64,000 nt of DNA from an uncultured Caulobacterales bacterium (lineage in GTDB: Bacteria > Pseudomonadota > Alphaproteobacteria > Caulobacterales > Caulobacteraceae), in assembly GCA_903837135.1 (NCBI GenBank), contig CAILTK010000058.1, positions 1 to 64,000 on the forward strand. The letters are read 5' to 3'. The notes under the pieces were generated by a model that worked only from the letters and a program-made list of their open reading frames with translations, was not told the origin of the DNA and did no database searches. Made by a program: the position numbers and the translations under genes. Each line of letters starts with the position of its first letter. The stretch's first letter is position 1. Of the stretch, positions 1 to 8,211 are shown one piece after another.

Positions 1-282
1 ATCGGCGGCAGAGATATTTGTAGGGCGGCTGGCGGTAGAATTAGAAGTCGACGAGAAGGGGCGACGACAATGGCCACAGGCAGAGGCAACACCTTGACGG
101 GGCAGCTCGCAGAACACTTGGTCTGCGCTGAATTGGCCCGTCGCGGTCTGATCGCCGTGGGGGGCGATCAGCCAGATGATGAATCCCGCCAGCAGCACGC
201 CGGCGACGATCCAGATCCAACGGCTGCGTCGCCCCTTGATGTCAGAGGATTTATAGAACCGGTATGGGCCTTGGTCCGTCAC
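1..282 (-). CDS. hypothetical membrane-anchored protein, partial at left edge
   Basis: An open frame of 94 codons starts at a GTG at 282 and runs off the window without a stop. A GGGAG lies about 11 bases upstream of the GTG. The product begins with a polar stretch (TDQGPYRFYKSSDIKGRRSR), then one strongly hydrophobic segment (WIWIVAGVLLAGFIIWLIA, about residues 22-40), so it would be a single-pass inner-membrane protein with a short basic cytoplasmic N-terminus. I do not recognise the family. Beyond codon 43 the frame runs antisense to what looks like the start of a different gene (70-158), so the C-terminal half may be a chance continuation across a rearrangement junction rather than the native protein. 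Confidence 0.4.
   Translation of the reverse strand, partial: MTDQGPYRFYKSSDIKGRRSRWIWIVAGVLLAGFIIWLIAPHGDQTATGQFSADQVFCELPRQGVASACGHCRRPFSSTSNSTASRPTNISAAD
70..158 (+). pseudogene. N-terminal fragment of a conserved hypothetical (possible nuclease-fold) protein
   Basis: The first 28 or so codons after the ATG at 70 encode GNTLTGQLAEHLVCAELA followed by RRGLIA. This resembles the start of a group of conserved hypothetical proteins of the (T)GxxxEhhhxAELxRRGhIA kind, which often carry a PD-(D/E)XK-like core further on. After about position 158 the frame loses any protein-like character and the complementary strand encodes a membrane protein start instead. The simplest reading is a broken gene fused to unrelated DNA. 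The family link is from memory of the motif and is uncertain. Confidence 0.35.
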
Positions 283-686
283 GCAGCGGGCGCTCCCTCA
301 GAGTCGTCGCCTCATGCGGCGCACCGCCCAGGCGGTGTGAGCAATAGGCGGGTAGTGTCGACCTATTATTTCAATTCATGACTGCGGCAAGCGAGAAGCT
401 TGACGATCTCGCGACTATGGGCGGCGTCGACTGCCTCCGCGGCGCCGCATCGTTGCCATTATGCTACATCCGGAAAGCTTATGGGCGTTGGGACACCGTG
501 CGCCTTTTACAGACGGCGGAATTGTGGCTTCCATCCCTGTGACGGACACGTTCCGGACGATGCACACCGCCAAAGACGCGCCGGTTCTCAAGGCAGCGAC
601 ACGGCGGTGGGGGCGAGGGGTGGGGCGGGCCTTCCAAGGCCCGCCCCTTTCGCGTTTGCGGACAGAGCCCGTCCCGTTCGCGCAGA
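283..686. other. 404-base gap with no convincing gene
   Basis: No frame here has a start, ribosome binding site and recognisable protein. It contains the upstream region of the leftward membrane-protein frame and, near its right end, a strong GC hairpin (622-647). Slightly lower GC around 360-500 suggests old or foreign sequence, but I cannot identify it. Confidence 0.5.
622..650. terminator. GC-rich hairpin, likely transcription terminator
   Basis: GGGGCGGGCC and GGCCCGCCCC form a perfect 10-bp stem around a TTCCAA loop, followed by TTT on the plus strand. It sits about 40 bases beyond the stop of the leftward FUSC-type gene and could end that transcript, but the short T run is on the plus side, so its direction is uncertain. 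Confidence 0.5.
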
Positions 687-1811
687 TCAGCTCTGCGGTC
701 GCGCTTCAGCCCGGCCGAGCGCGGTTTCGTCGACCCGGTCCGCCAGATCCCCGGCGTTGCGGTCGAGGCTTTCGAGGGCGAAGGCCAGGGCGAACACCGG
801 TCCCGCCTCGTCGAACCCCAGCGCCTGCGTGACGCGCGCGCTGCGCAAGGCGTCGATCACCGCCTCGAAACTCTTCAGCGCCTCGAGCTTGCCGGCCCGG
901 TCCACCACCGCGCCCCGGGCCAGCGCCGCGGCGCAGCGTCGCATGAACCCGGCCTGCGCCCGCAGCAGTCCCGCCGCGGCGGGCCCCAGTCGCGGCCGGA
1001 TGCTCTCCGGCAGGGCGGCCACCGCCCGGCCGACGGCGACGCCGTCGTTGCGCACCCGCCAGAGCGTGCGCGGCATGGCCTCGGCGATCTGGTGGTCCGA
1101 CAGACGGCTCGAGCGCTCCCGGGCGGCGTCCGCCATGGCCGCGTCGACCTGACCGAGGGCGAGCCGAAGCGCGGTGTTCTCCGCATGCCGGTCCGGCCGC
1201 TCCGGCGGGAGGCCGAGATCGTCCGCCAGGCGCTCGAACAGCAGGGCCTGCTGGGCGAGCGCGCTCTGCACGCGCTCGATCACCACGCTCTGCGACCGGG
1301 CGGGCAGCACCAGCACACTGGTGGCGACCCCGATCACGCTGCCGATGAAGATTTCGACCACCCGCAACAGGGCGGCTTCGAGCGGGCCGGTGTGGCCGCC
1401 CACCGGGCTGATCAGCATGATCACCGCCGTCACCGGCGCGACCTTGAGCGTCGGCTTCAGCGCGGCCGCAAGCGCGGTCAACGCCACGGAGACCGCCAGC
1501 GCCTCGCCGAGCCCGAGCGGCGTCTGTGGACGAAGCGCGGCGGCCGCCCCGCCGATCGCGGCGCCGAGCAGGGTGCCCTTCATCCGGTCGATCGCCGCCG
1601 ACAGGGTGCCGCCGATCGAGCCCTGCATCACGATCACCACCGTGAACACCGCCCAATAGCCCTGCGGCAGGTTGAACAGGTGGTAGACGACGAAGGCGAG
1701 GATGCAGCCGACGGTGACGCGCGCCGCCTGGCGGAGCTCGGCGCGGCGCGCACCGATCCGCGCGACCCAGCGAGTCGGCCAGGGCTCGGGATTATCGCCG
1801 GTCGCGGACAT
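687..1811 (-). CDS. FUSC family inner-membrane transporter
   Basis: A 374-residue protein with about six hydrophobic segments in residues 30-175 and a soluble, mainly helical C-terminal half. The segment around residues 48-70 (NLPQGYWAVFTVVIVMQGS) followed by GGTLSAAIDRMKGTLLGA is typical of the fusaric acid resistance/aromatic acid exporter (FUSC) superfamily, in which a membrane half and a cytosolic half usually repeat. Here only one such unit is present, as in the shorter family members. It would export small organic acids or drugs, probably with a periplasmic adaptor encoded elsewhere; none is adjacent. The ATG at 1811 starts the protein just before the first membrane segment. Substrate unknown. 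Confidence 0.8.
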   Translation of the reverse strand: MSATGDNPEPWPTRWVARIGARRAELRQAARVTVGCILAFVVYHLFNLPQGYWAVFTVVIVMQGSIGGTLSAAIDRMKGTLLGAAIGGAAAALRPQTPLGLGEALAVSVALTALAAALKPTLKVAPVTAVIMLISPVGGHTGPLEAALLRVVEIFIGSVIGVATSVLVLPARSQSVVIERVQSALAQQALLFERLADDLGLPPERPDRHAENTALRLALGQVDAAMADAARERSSRLSDHQIAEAMPRTLWRVRNDGVAVGRAVAALPESIRPRLGPAAAGLLRAQAGFMRRCAAALARGAVVDRAGKLEALKSFEAVIDALRSARVTQALGFDEAGPVFALAFALESLDRNAGDLADRVDETALGRAEARPQS

Positions 1812-1950
1812 GGACCCGTTCTAACCCGTCGGGGAGGCATGTCATCGCGCCACCTGTTCGACCGCCTCAAAGATTTGTTGACCTCTCCGCGTCATGCTGG
1901 CCGCGAGGACGCGTCTCGGCGCCCGCCCCCGGTCCGAAGGACGCCTTTTC

Positions 1951-2478
1951 ATGCCCCGCGCGCTGCCCCTGGCCCTCCTGCTCGCAAGTCTGGCGACGAG
2001 CGCCGCCGCCGAGCCGCTGACGGTGGCCATCGACCATTCCTCCCGGCTGAACGTACAGGGCTCCGCCGCGTCGGTCGTGGTCGGCAATCCCCAGGTCGCG
2101 GACGTGACGGTGGTGGACAGCCATACCGTCTTCGTCTCGGGCCGCGGCTATGGCGAGACCGACGTGATCGTGCTCGACGCCGCGGGACGCACCCTCTACG
2201 CCGGCGAGATCATGGTCGGCACCCCCGGCGGCGGACGGGTTTCGATCTATCGTGGCGCGGAACGCACCGACATGGCCTGCGCGCCAGGCTGCGAAGTCTC
2301 GTTCCGCTCGCCCACCAGGAGCGGCGGATCCGGTTCGGCCGGCGGCGCCTCGGCCCCGTCGGGCGGCGCCTCCAGCGGGCCTTCGATGGGGTCGATGGTC
2401 GCCGGCGCCGTCGGCGGGGTCGCCAACGCGGCCTCCACGGCCACCCGTTCGGTGGGTTCGGCCTTCGCCCGACCGTGA
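1951..2478 (+). CDS. exported pilus-assembly (secretin) N-terminal domain protein, orphan
   Basis: Starting at the ATG at 1951 (GAAGGA 8-10 bases upstream) gives a 175-residue protein with a clean signal peptide (MPRALPLALLLASLATSAAA). Residues 20-90 match the pattern of the N-terminal domain of CpaC/RcpA-type secretins (NPQVADVTVVDSHTVFVSGR, then GETDVIVLDAAGRTLY), known as the pilus formation protein N-terminal region. The secretin barrel is absent: after residue 110 the protein is Ser/Gly/Ala-rich and probably disordered. No other tad/cpa pilus genes are nearby. It may act as a stand-alone periplasmic binding module. The function is inferred only from the domain. Confidence 0.75.
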   Translation: MPRALPLALLLASLATSAAAEPLTVAIDHSSRLNVQGSAASVVVGNPQVADVTVVDSHTVFVSGRGYGETDVIVLDAAGRTLYAGEIMVGTPGGGRVSIYRGAERTDMACAPGCEVSFRSPTRSGGSGSAGGASAPSGGASSGPSMGSMVAGAVGGVANAASTATRSVGSAFARP

Positions 2479-2592
2479 GCGCCCCGCGAATAGCGGGAAC
2501 CGGCTTTCGCTCGAGAGTCGCTCTAAGTTGCAGAATCTAAAGCAAATTGTCCGTCCTCAAACGATTCCGTCTAAGGCCGGCTTGCTCTGGCG
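2478..2592. repeat. 115-base dispersed intergenic repeat, copy A
   Basis: Nearly colinear with 29261-29375: same length, about 91 of 115 positions identical by my hand alignment, no gap. The best conserved parts are GGGAACCGGCTTTCGC near the left end and CGGCTTGCTCT at the right end. It begins at the stop codon of the preceding gene and fills most of the gap to the convergent MFS gene. The GCGAAAAGTGGGAACCGG motif recurs in dispersed intergenic elements of alphaproteobacteria. Confidence 0.8.
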
Positions 2593-2601
2593 TCCGCGGC
2601 G

Positions 2602-4101
2602 TCAGCGCATGTCCTTGCCGAGCACGCCGCCGCCCTTGACGAACATCATGCCGATCAGGCCGATACAGAGCAGCATGGCGATCGGCGCGAAGCCCGCCTG
2701 CTGAGTCTTGAAGATGGCGGTGGAGGTTCCGACCAGGAACGACCCGAGCCACGCCGTGACCGTGCCGGACAGGGCGTAGAGGCCGAAGAACGACGCTGCC
2801 TTGCCCTCCGGCACGAGCCGGGTCAGCAGGGTGCGGCTCGAGGCGTACTGGCCGGTGACGAACACCCCGGTGCCGAGGCCGATCAGCAGGTAGACGACTT
2901 CGGGCAGGGTGCGGAACATCGGCCCGCGCCACAGCGGCGCGTGCGCGGCCGGGTCGAAGTGGATGACGAAGAACATGTGGTCGCGGCCCATCGACAGCTG
3001 GCCGATCAGGCAGAGCAGAGCGCCCAGCACCTCGATCCTCACCGCCTGGCGCGGGCCGAATCTGGCGTCCATGAATCCGCCGAACAGGCCGCCGAACACC
3101 GCCGCGATCGACAGCAGGATGCCGTACGCCAGCATCTCCAGGGTCGCCCAGTGCATCACGCCGGCGGCGTAGACCCCGCCGACCGCCAGGAGCGCCGTCA
3201 TGCCGTCGGTATAGAGCATGCGCGAGCCGAGATAGAGGGCGGCGTTGCGCTCGGTCCCAAGGCTCTTCACCGTCTCCAACAGACTGGCGAAGCCGCGGCG
3301 GAAGGCGGCGATGGCGGACAGGCCGGTGGAGGGCGCATCCTTGCTGAACAGGAACAGCGGCACGGCGCCGATGGCGAGGAACACGGCCACGAGGGGGCCG
3401 GCGATCCGCTCGGGCTCATGCGTAAGCTGGTTGAGGCCGAACAGCGGGCGCCTGGGAACGAAGCCCCATGGCACATGGCCCGGCAGGACGAAGCCCCACA
3501 GCACGAAGGCCAGCATCAGGGTCGAGACGAAGCTTCCCCCGGCGAGAGCCAAGCCCGAAGCGTGCGGTCGCTCGGTCACCGTGGTCGCCGAGGTGATCAT
3601 CGCGTTGTGCAGCATCTCGGCGTAGGCGAACAGGCTGGAGCCCACCATCAGGATGGCGCTGATCGTCAGCACGGAGAGTCCGGTGTGATCGGGCTTGGCC
3701 CACCACAGCGACGACATCAGCGGGATGATCAGCGCCGTGGCGATCAGCAGCATCGGCTTGCGTCGGCCGATGTTCTGCACCCAGGAGCCGAGGAAGGGGG
3801 CGGTGGAGGCCACGGTCAGACCGTAGATCGTGGTGATGAAGGCGATCAGCTCCTGCCCCTTCACCGCGTTGCCGACCACCACGGTCGCGAAGTACGGCTG
3901 GAACAGATAGATCACCACCATGACCACGTAGGGATCGCGCACCCCCTCGTAGAGCGACCAGGAGAAGGCGCCGAGGGACAGGCCGCGCAGGCCGCGATCC
4001 TTGATCAGCTGCGCGGGCCCGGACCCATCCGCCGCCGCGCGCATGACGGGATCGAGCCCGTCGTCCAGAATCACGTCCGCCGTGCCGGCCTGCTCGGTCA
4101 T
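2602..4101 (-). CDS. MFS transporter, UMF1/Atg22-like
   Basis: A 499-residue polytopic membrane protein with about 12 hydrophobic segments. After a 40-residue polar N-terminus comes GLSLGAFSWSLYEGVRDPY, close to the opening of the UMF1/Atg22-like branch of the major facilitator superfamily, and the loop after the second/third helix has GRRKP, a form of the MFS signature. An 'ASSRTLLTRLVPEGKAASFF' stretch near residue 425 is the second-half signature of the same branch. These proteins are proposed to efflux amino acids or other small metabolites; the substrate here is unknown. It is a single gene: repeat copy A lies downstream and a leftward aminotransferase gene upstream. Confidence 0.75.
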   Translation of the reverse strand: MTEQAGTADVILDDGLDPVMRAAADGSGPAQLIKDRGLRGLSLGAFSWSLYEGVRDPYVVMVVIYLFQPYFATVVVGNAVKGQELIAFITTIYGLTVASTAPFLGSWVQNIGRRKPMLLIATALIIPLMSSLWWAKPDHTGLSVLTISAILMVGSSLFAYAEMLHNAMITSATTVTERPHASGLALAGGSFVSTLMLAFVLWGFVLPGHVPWGFVPRRPLFGLNQLTHEPERIAGPLVAVFLAIGAVPLFLFSKDAPSTGLSAIAAFRRGFASLLETVKSLGTERNAALYLGSRMLYTDGMTALLAVGGVYAAGVMHWATLEMLAYGILLSIAAVFGGLFGGFMDARFGPRQAVRIEVLGALLCLIGQLSMGRDHMFFVIHFDPAAHAPLWRGPMFRTLPEVVYLLIGLGTGVFVTGQYASSRTLLTRLVPEGKAASFFGLYALSGTVTAWLGSFLVGTSTAIFKTQQAGFAPIAMLLCIGLIGMMFVKGGGVLGKDMR

Positions 4102-4226
4102 AGATCCTCCATCACCGCCGGCGCCGTCTTCGGTCTAGTAAGGGCGGTATGGACAGGTTGGACCGGCCGAACGGCTTTGTCAGCCCTTGATGACGGGGGG
4201 CGACGCGGATGTGATCGCCGGGCGAG

Positions 4227-5444
4227 TCAGGCGACCGCGGCCAGCCTGGTCTCCACGGCGTCGAGCGCGTCCTGAACCGAGGCGGCGTTGCGGCCCTGTG
4301 CGGCGAGCGCGTCGCCGAGCGCGGTCAGGCAGAGGCGGACGTGGCGCGGCGTGGCCGACGCGCCCATCAGGCCCACCCGCCAGATCCTGCCCTTGAGCGG
4401 GCCGAGACCGGCGCCGATCTCGACCCCGAACCGCTCGAGCATGTGCATGCGCACCCGCGCCTCGTCGACCCCCTCCGGCGCCTTGACCGCGTTGAGCTGG
4501 GGCAGCCGGTGGTCCTCGGCGACGTTGAGCTCGAGTCCGAGGCCGCCGAGCCCCGCGAGCAGGGCCTGGTGCATGGCCAGATGGCGGGCGATCACCGCCG
4601 TCTGGCCTTCTTCGAACAGGGCGACCATCGCCTCGTGCAGGCCGTAGACGGCGTTGACAGGCGCGGTGTGGTGATAGGCCCGGCCGCCCTCCCCGCCCCA
4701 GTAGCTCATCAGCAGCTGCAGATCATAGAGCCAGGTGCGCGGCTTGGTCTTGCGCGCCTTGACCGCCTCCTGCCCCCTCGGACTGATGGCGAAGGGGGCC
4801 AGCCCCGGCGGCGCCGAGAGGCACTTCTGCGTGCCCGCGTAGAGCACGTCCGCGCCCCAGGCCTGGGCGTCGACGGTGATTCCGCCCAGCGAGGTGACGC
4901 AGTCCACCACCGTCAGCGCGCCGTGCTCCCGCGCGAGGGCGCAGAGCGGGCCCGGGTCGCTCATCACCCCGGTGGAGGTTTCCGCATGGACGAAGGCCAG
5001 CAGCTTGGCCCCGCGCGCCCACAGGGCCGCCTCCACCTTGGCCGGATCGATCGGCTCGCCCCAGGTCTGCTCGACCCGGACCACCTCGGCGCCGGCGCGC
5101 TCGGCCATGTCGGCCATCCGCTGGCCGAACAGGCCGTTGATGGCGACCACGGCCACCTCGCCGGGCTCGAGCAGGTTCATCATCCCCGCCTCCATGCCGC
5201 AGGTGCCGGGTCCCGGCAGCGGGATGCAGGCGTGTTCCGGCGCGCGAAACAGGCGCTGGAGCCCGCCCTTGGTCTCCTCCATCAGCATCTGGAATGCGGG
5301 GTCCAGGTGGCCGAGCGTGGGCCGGGCCTGGGCCAAGAGCACGCGCGACGACACGTCCGACGGGCCGGGGCCCATCAGGATCCGCACGGGAGGATAGAAG
5401 CTGTTCACGATCGAGCGATCCGTTTCCTGAGAGGGCGGTCTCAC
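4227..5444 (-). CDS. class V aminotransferase (alanine/serine-glyoxylate aminotransferase family)
   Basis: A 405-residue PLP enzyme. The N-terminal LMGPGPSDVSSRVLLAQARP and the LPGPGTCGMEAGMMNLLEPG stretch are typical of the alanine-glyoxylate/serine-glyoxylate aminotransferase family. VVDCVTSLGGI carries the Asp that contacts the PLP pyridine, and GTQKCLSAPPGLAP carries the Schiff-base lysine. It would interconvert glyoxylate and glycine using alanine or serine as amino donor. Full length for the family. The first 15 residues are poorly conserved, so the true start may be a few codons inside. No operon partner is evident: the next gene on the same strand begins 157 bases downstream (MFS). 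Confidence 0.85.
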   Translation of the reverse strand: MRPPSQETDRSIVNSFYPPVRILMGPGPSDVSSRVLLAQARPTLGHLDPAFQMLMEETKGGLQRLFRAPEHACIPLPGPGTCGMEAGMMNLLEPGEVAVVAINGLFGQRMADMAERAGAEVVRVEQTWGEPIDPAKVEAALWARGAKLLAFVHAETSTGVMSDPGPLCALAREHGALTVVDCVTSLGGITVDAQAWGADVLYAGTQKCLSAPPGLAPFAISPRGQEAVKARKTKPRTWLYDLQLLMSYWGGEGGRAYHHTAPVNAVYGLHEAMVALFEEGQTAVIARHLAMHQALLAGLGGLGLELNVAEDHRLPQLNAVKAPEGVDEARVRMHMLERFGVEIGAGLGPLKGRIWRVGLMGASATPRHVRLCLTALGDALAAQGRNAASVQDALDAVETRLAAVA

Positions 5445-5644
5445 GCCATGGTGATTGGAACAAAGGGAGGGGAGCGGTCAATCTACCGGGGTTGGATGGA
5501 GGTCCAAAGTCCTCGCGTCCGTCGCCCCGCCTTCCGCCGTCAGGTCCGGCGAAGTCTGGGCGGCGGACGCGGTTTCTTACGCCCCGGCGCGTATCGCGCG
5601 GACGCGAACCCGTGGCCCGCCCCGCCTTAGGTTCGACCCCGCCC

Positions 5645-6430
5645 TTACTCCAGCAGCCTCGCCTCGATCCCGGCCTTCAGCGCCGCGTCCACCCCGAGCG
5701 CCAGCTCCAGATAGCTGTCGACCGAGCCATAGCGCGCCTCGATCGCATCGATCGCCAGGTGCAGGTATTCCGCCTCCACGCCCATGCCTGCGAAGACCGC
5801 CTCCTGGCTCGGTGTGCGGCCGGTGAGGTCCTGCACCCAGGCGGCGAACAGCGGCGCGCGCCTTTCGAACCGGGCGTGGTCGTTGGTGAGAAGATAATCG
5901 GCGATCGTGTCGTCCTCGCCGACGCCGAGCAGGCGGTGGGTCAGGGCGGCGAGCAGACCCGTGCGGTCCTTGCCGGCGGCGCAGTGGATCAGCACCGGCC
6001 CGTCCGCGTCGGCCAGGGCGGCGAAATAGCGGCGATAGAGATCGATGTGCCGCGGCTCGAACGGCGCGTGGCGATAATACTCGCGCATGAAGTCGCGCAT
6101 CGACTCCACCGAATGATCGGACGTCAGTATGTGGCTGTGGAAGTCGTCGAGCGGCTTGTCGCCCTCGTCGTTGTCGATCACCCGTCCGCCGAAGCCGGGG
6201 CCCTGCCGGTTGGGGTTGCGCGCGCGCTCGCTGGGCCGGCGCAGATCCACCAGCACATGGAGTCCGAGGGCGTCGATCCGCTCGAGGTCCCGGTCGCTGG
6301 CCCCCGCATGGTGGGCCGAACGATAGAGCCGGCCGGAGCGGACCCGTCGGCCCGAGGCGGCCGGGTACCCGCCGAAGTCGCGAAAGTTCTCGACGCCGTC
6401 CAGCGCCCACATCCGTTCGAATCCGCTCAT
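5645..6430 (-). CDS. tyrosine/serine protein phosphatase-like protein (DSP/Y_phosphatase3 type)
   Basis: A 261-residue protein. VENFRDFGGY near residue 13 followed by LYRSAH is the N-terminal signature of bacterial Tyr/Ser phosphatases, and HCAAGKDRTG at residues 149-158 is the CX5R active-site loop with nucleophile Cys150 and Arg156. The Lys-Asp inside the loop is typical of members that also accept phosphoinositides, such as LipA/MptpB-like enzymes. No signal peptide, so it is cytoplasmic. It is transcribed divergently from the methyltransferase gene. Substrate unknown. Confidence 0.85.
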   Translation of the reverse strand: MSGFERMWALDGVENFRDFGGYPAASGRRVRSGRLYRSAHHAGASDRDLERIDALGLHVLVDLRRPSERARNPNRQGPGFGGRVIDNDEGDKPLDDFHSHILTSDHSVESMRDFMREYYRHAPFEPRHIDLYRRYFAALADADGPVLIHCAAGKDRTGLLAALTHRLLGVGEDDTIADYLLTNDHARFERRAPLFAAWVQDLTGRTPSQEAVFAGMGVEAEYLHLAIDAIEARYGSVDSYLELALGVDAALKAGIEARLLE

Positions 6431-6537
6431 GCACCGAGTCCTAAGGCGCCAACACGACGGAAGCGAGACAGCTTTGCTTCGCCGGGCGGCTATGCACAGT
6501 GCGTGTGAACGGATCGGGCAAGGCGTGGACCACTCGC

Positions 6538-7293
6538 ATGGATCAGAACAGGCTCAGCTATCTGGCGCACCGCAGTCACCGGTTCGCCAGTCCGGTGTCC
6601 GAGCCCCTGCTCGACCGGGTGCTCGACGTCGCCGGGCTTCCGCCCGCCGGCGTCGCCTTCGATCTCGGCTGCGGGACGGGAAACATGGCGCTGCACCTGG
6701 CGGAACGCTGGGGTCTGCACGTCCGGGCCGTCGACCGCTCCCCGCTGATGATCGAGGACGCGGCGCGACGGGTGCACGGCCGCGGCGCCCCGGGCAGGGT
6801 CGACCTTCACTGCGCCAGCTCGATGGACTTCCTGGCCGACGCGGGAGAGGCGGACCTCGTGGTGGCGATCGGCGCCGTGGCGCTGACCCCCGGCGACCAG
6901 GGCGCGGCGGCGGTGCTCCGGGGGCTGGCCGCGAGCGTCCGCCCCGGCGGCTGCCTGCTGTGGGGCGAAACCCACTGGAGACGCGACCCGTCCGACATGC
7001 TGCGCCTGCTGCTCGGCCCGACCGTCCTGGCCTACGCCTCCCACGCCGATTACGTCCGCGCGGGCGAAGCGGCGGACCTGACGCCCCTCTACGCGGTGAC
7101 GAGCTCGCGCCAGGAGTGGGACGAATACACCTTCCGCTACACGACCGCGCTGGAGAACCATCTTCGCGACCACCCCGACGATCCTGACGCCGTGGAGATC
7201 CGCAACCGCGCGCTGGGCTGGCGGGCGCTCTACCTGCAGGAAGGCCGCGACACCATGGGCTTCGGGCTCTACCTGTTCCGCAAGCCCGGCTGA
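6538..7293 (+). CDS. class I SAM-dependent methyltransferase
   Basis: Residues 37-50 hold FDLGCGTGNMALHL, the glycine-rich SAM-binding motif I, with an acidic residue at the end of strand 2 (RAVDRSPLM). The predicted 251-residue protein starts at ATG 6538 (MDQNRLSYLAHRSHRF), a common opening in this methyltransferase group; an in-frame GTG at 6499 would add 13 unconserved residues. It would be a cytoplasmic small-molecule methyltransferase. It converges on fur, and the two stop codons share one hairpin. The acceptor cannot be predicted. Confidence 0.8.
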   Translation: MDQNRLSYLAHRSHRFASPVSEPLLDRVLDVAGLPPAGVAFDLGCGTGNMALHLAERWGLHVRAVDRSPLMIEDAARRVHGRGAPGRVDLHCASSMDFLADAGEADLVVAIGAVALTPGDQGAAAVLRGLAASVRPGGCLLWGETHWRRDPSDMLRLLLGPTVLAYASHADYVRAGEAADLTPLYAVTSSRQEWDEYTFRYTTALENHLRDHPDDPDAVEIRNRALGWRALYLQEGRDTMGFGLYLFRKPG

Positions 7294-7306
7294 GGCCGGC
7301 TCAGCC
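7288..7306. terminator. shared hairpin spanning two convergent stop codons
   Basis: GGCTGAG and CTCAGCC form a 7-bp stem around GCCGG. The TGA of the rightward methyltransferase gene and the TGA of leftward fur lie in the two arms. It could act as a bidirectional transcription stop, although there is no T run on either side. Confidence 0.4.
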
Positions 7307-7750
7307 CGTCTTCGCCTCGTCCTCGATCGGCACGCCGTAGAGTTCGAGCCGGTGGTCGACCAGACGGTAGCCGAGCCGTTTGGCGATCAGGGCCTGCAGG
7401 CGTTCGATCTCCTCGTCCATGAACTCCACCACCTGGCCGGACTTCATGTCGATCAGGTGGTCGTGGTGGGTGTCGGGCGATTCCTCGTAGCGGGAGCGGC
7501 CGTCACGGAAGTCGAGGCGGGCGATGATCCCCGCCTCTTCGAACAACCGCACCGTGCGATAGACGGTGGCGATGGAGATGTTCGGATCGACCGCGGCCGA
7601 ACGGCGATAGAGCTCCTCCACGTCCGGATGGTCGTGCGAGGTCGACAGCACGCGGGCGACGACCCGGCGCTGGTCGGTCATGCGCATGCCCTTTTCGACG
7701 CAGAGCTTCTCGATTCGGTCCACGGGGGCCTCCAAGATCGGGACGAACAT
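7301..7750 (-). CDS. fur: ferric uptake regulator Fur
   Basis: A 149-residue Fur-family repressor of about the usual length. The winged helix occupies roughly residues 10-90, with the recognition region ISIATVYRTVRLFEEAGI. The dimerisation/metal domain has THHDHLIDMKSGQVVEF, the characteristic His/Asp cluster of the regulatory metal site. The CXXC zinc pair found in many gammaproteobacterial Fur proteins is absent (only one Cys, near residue 17), as is usual in alphaproteobacteria. It should repress iron uptake genes when Fe(II) is available. It lies 20 bases downstream of rimI and is probably co-transcribed with rimI and tsaB. Confidence 0.92.
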   Translation of the reverse strand: MFVPILEAPVDRIEKLCVEKGMRMTDQRRVVARVLSTSHDHPDVEELYRRSAAVDPNISIATVYRTVRLFEEAGIIARLDFRDGRSRYEESPDTHHDHLIDMKSGQVVEFMDEEIERLQALIAKRLGYRLVDHRLELYGVPIEDEAKTG

Positions 7751-7770
7751 AGGCTGGCGTCGTCGCGCTG

Positions 7771-8211
7771 TTAAGCGTTCGCGGGAGAGAGAGTCTTGCG
7801 CAGCACCAGGGCGTCCATGGGCCGGCCGTCGCCGCGCCGATAGTAGCCGTTGCGGCGGCCCACCGGCTCGAACCCGCAGTCGGCGTACAGGGCCAGGGCC
7901 GCCGCATTGTCGGCGGCGACCTCGAGGAACAGGTTTTCCGCGCCGGTCTCGTGCGCCCGGGCCGCCGCCGCCTTCACCAGCGCCCGCCCCACCCCGCGCC
8001 GCCGCGCCGCCGGACTGACCGCCAGCGTCAGGATCTCCGCATCGCCGGCGAGGGCGCGCACTAACACGAAGCCGCCGTCGTCGCGGAGGGCGAAGGCGGC
8101 GGCGGCGCCGATCTGTCCGCCGAGGTAGGCTTCGCTCCAGGGCGCGTCGAACGCCTCCGCGTGCAGCCGGGCAAGATCGGGCGCGTCATCGATCGTCGCC
8201 GACCGGATCAC
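7771..8211 (-). CDS. rimI: GNAT acetyltransferase, ribosomal protein S18 N-alanine acetyltransferase RimI
   Basis: A 146-residue GNAT-fold protein. LTLAVSPAARRRGVGRAL carries the Q/RxxGxG/A acetyl-CoA loop, and NAAALALYADCGFEPVGRR with YY following is the C-terminal signature shared by RimI and relatives. The GTG start at 8211 overlaps the tsaB stop (GTGA), so translation is probably coupled. The rimI/tsaB pairing is widespread and supports the name. In E. coli RimI acetylates the N-terminal alanine of S18; the role here is inferred from family and neighbourhood. Confidence 0.85.
   Translation of the reverse strand: MIRSATIDDAPDLARLHAEAFDAPWSEAYLGGQIGAAAAFALRDDGGFVLVRALAGDAEILTLAVSPAARRRGVGRALVKAAAARAHETGAENLFLEVAADNAAALALYADCGFEPVGRRNGYYRRGDGRPMDALVLRKTLSPANA

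Noticed and set aside
70-381. Full-length reading of the first rightward frame as a 103-residue protein
   Set aside because: Only the first 28 or so codons look like protein; the rest is antisense to a membrane-protein start.
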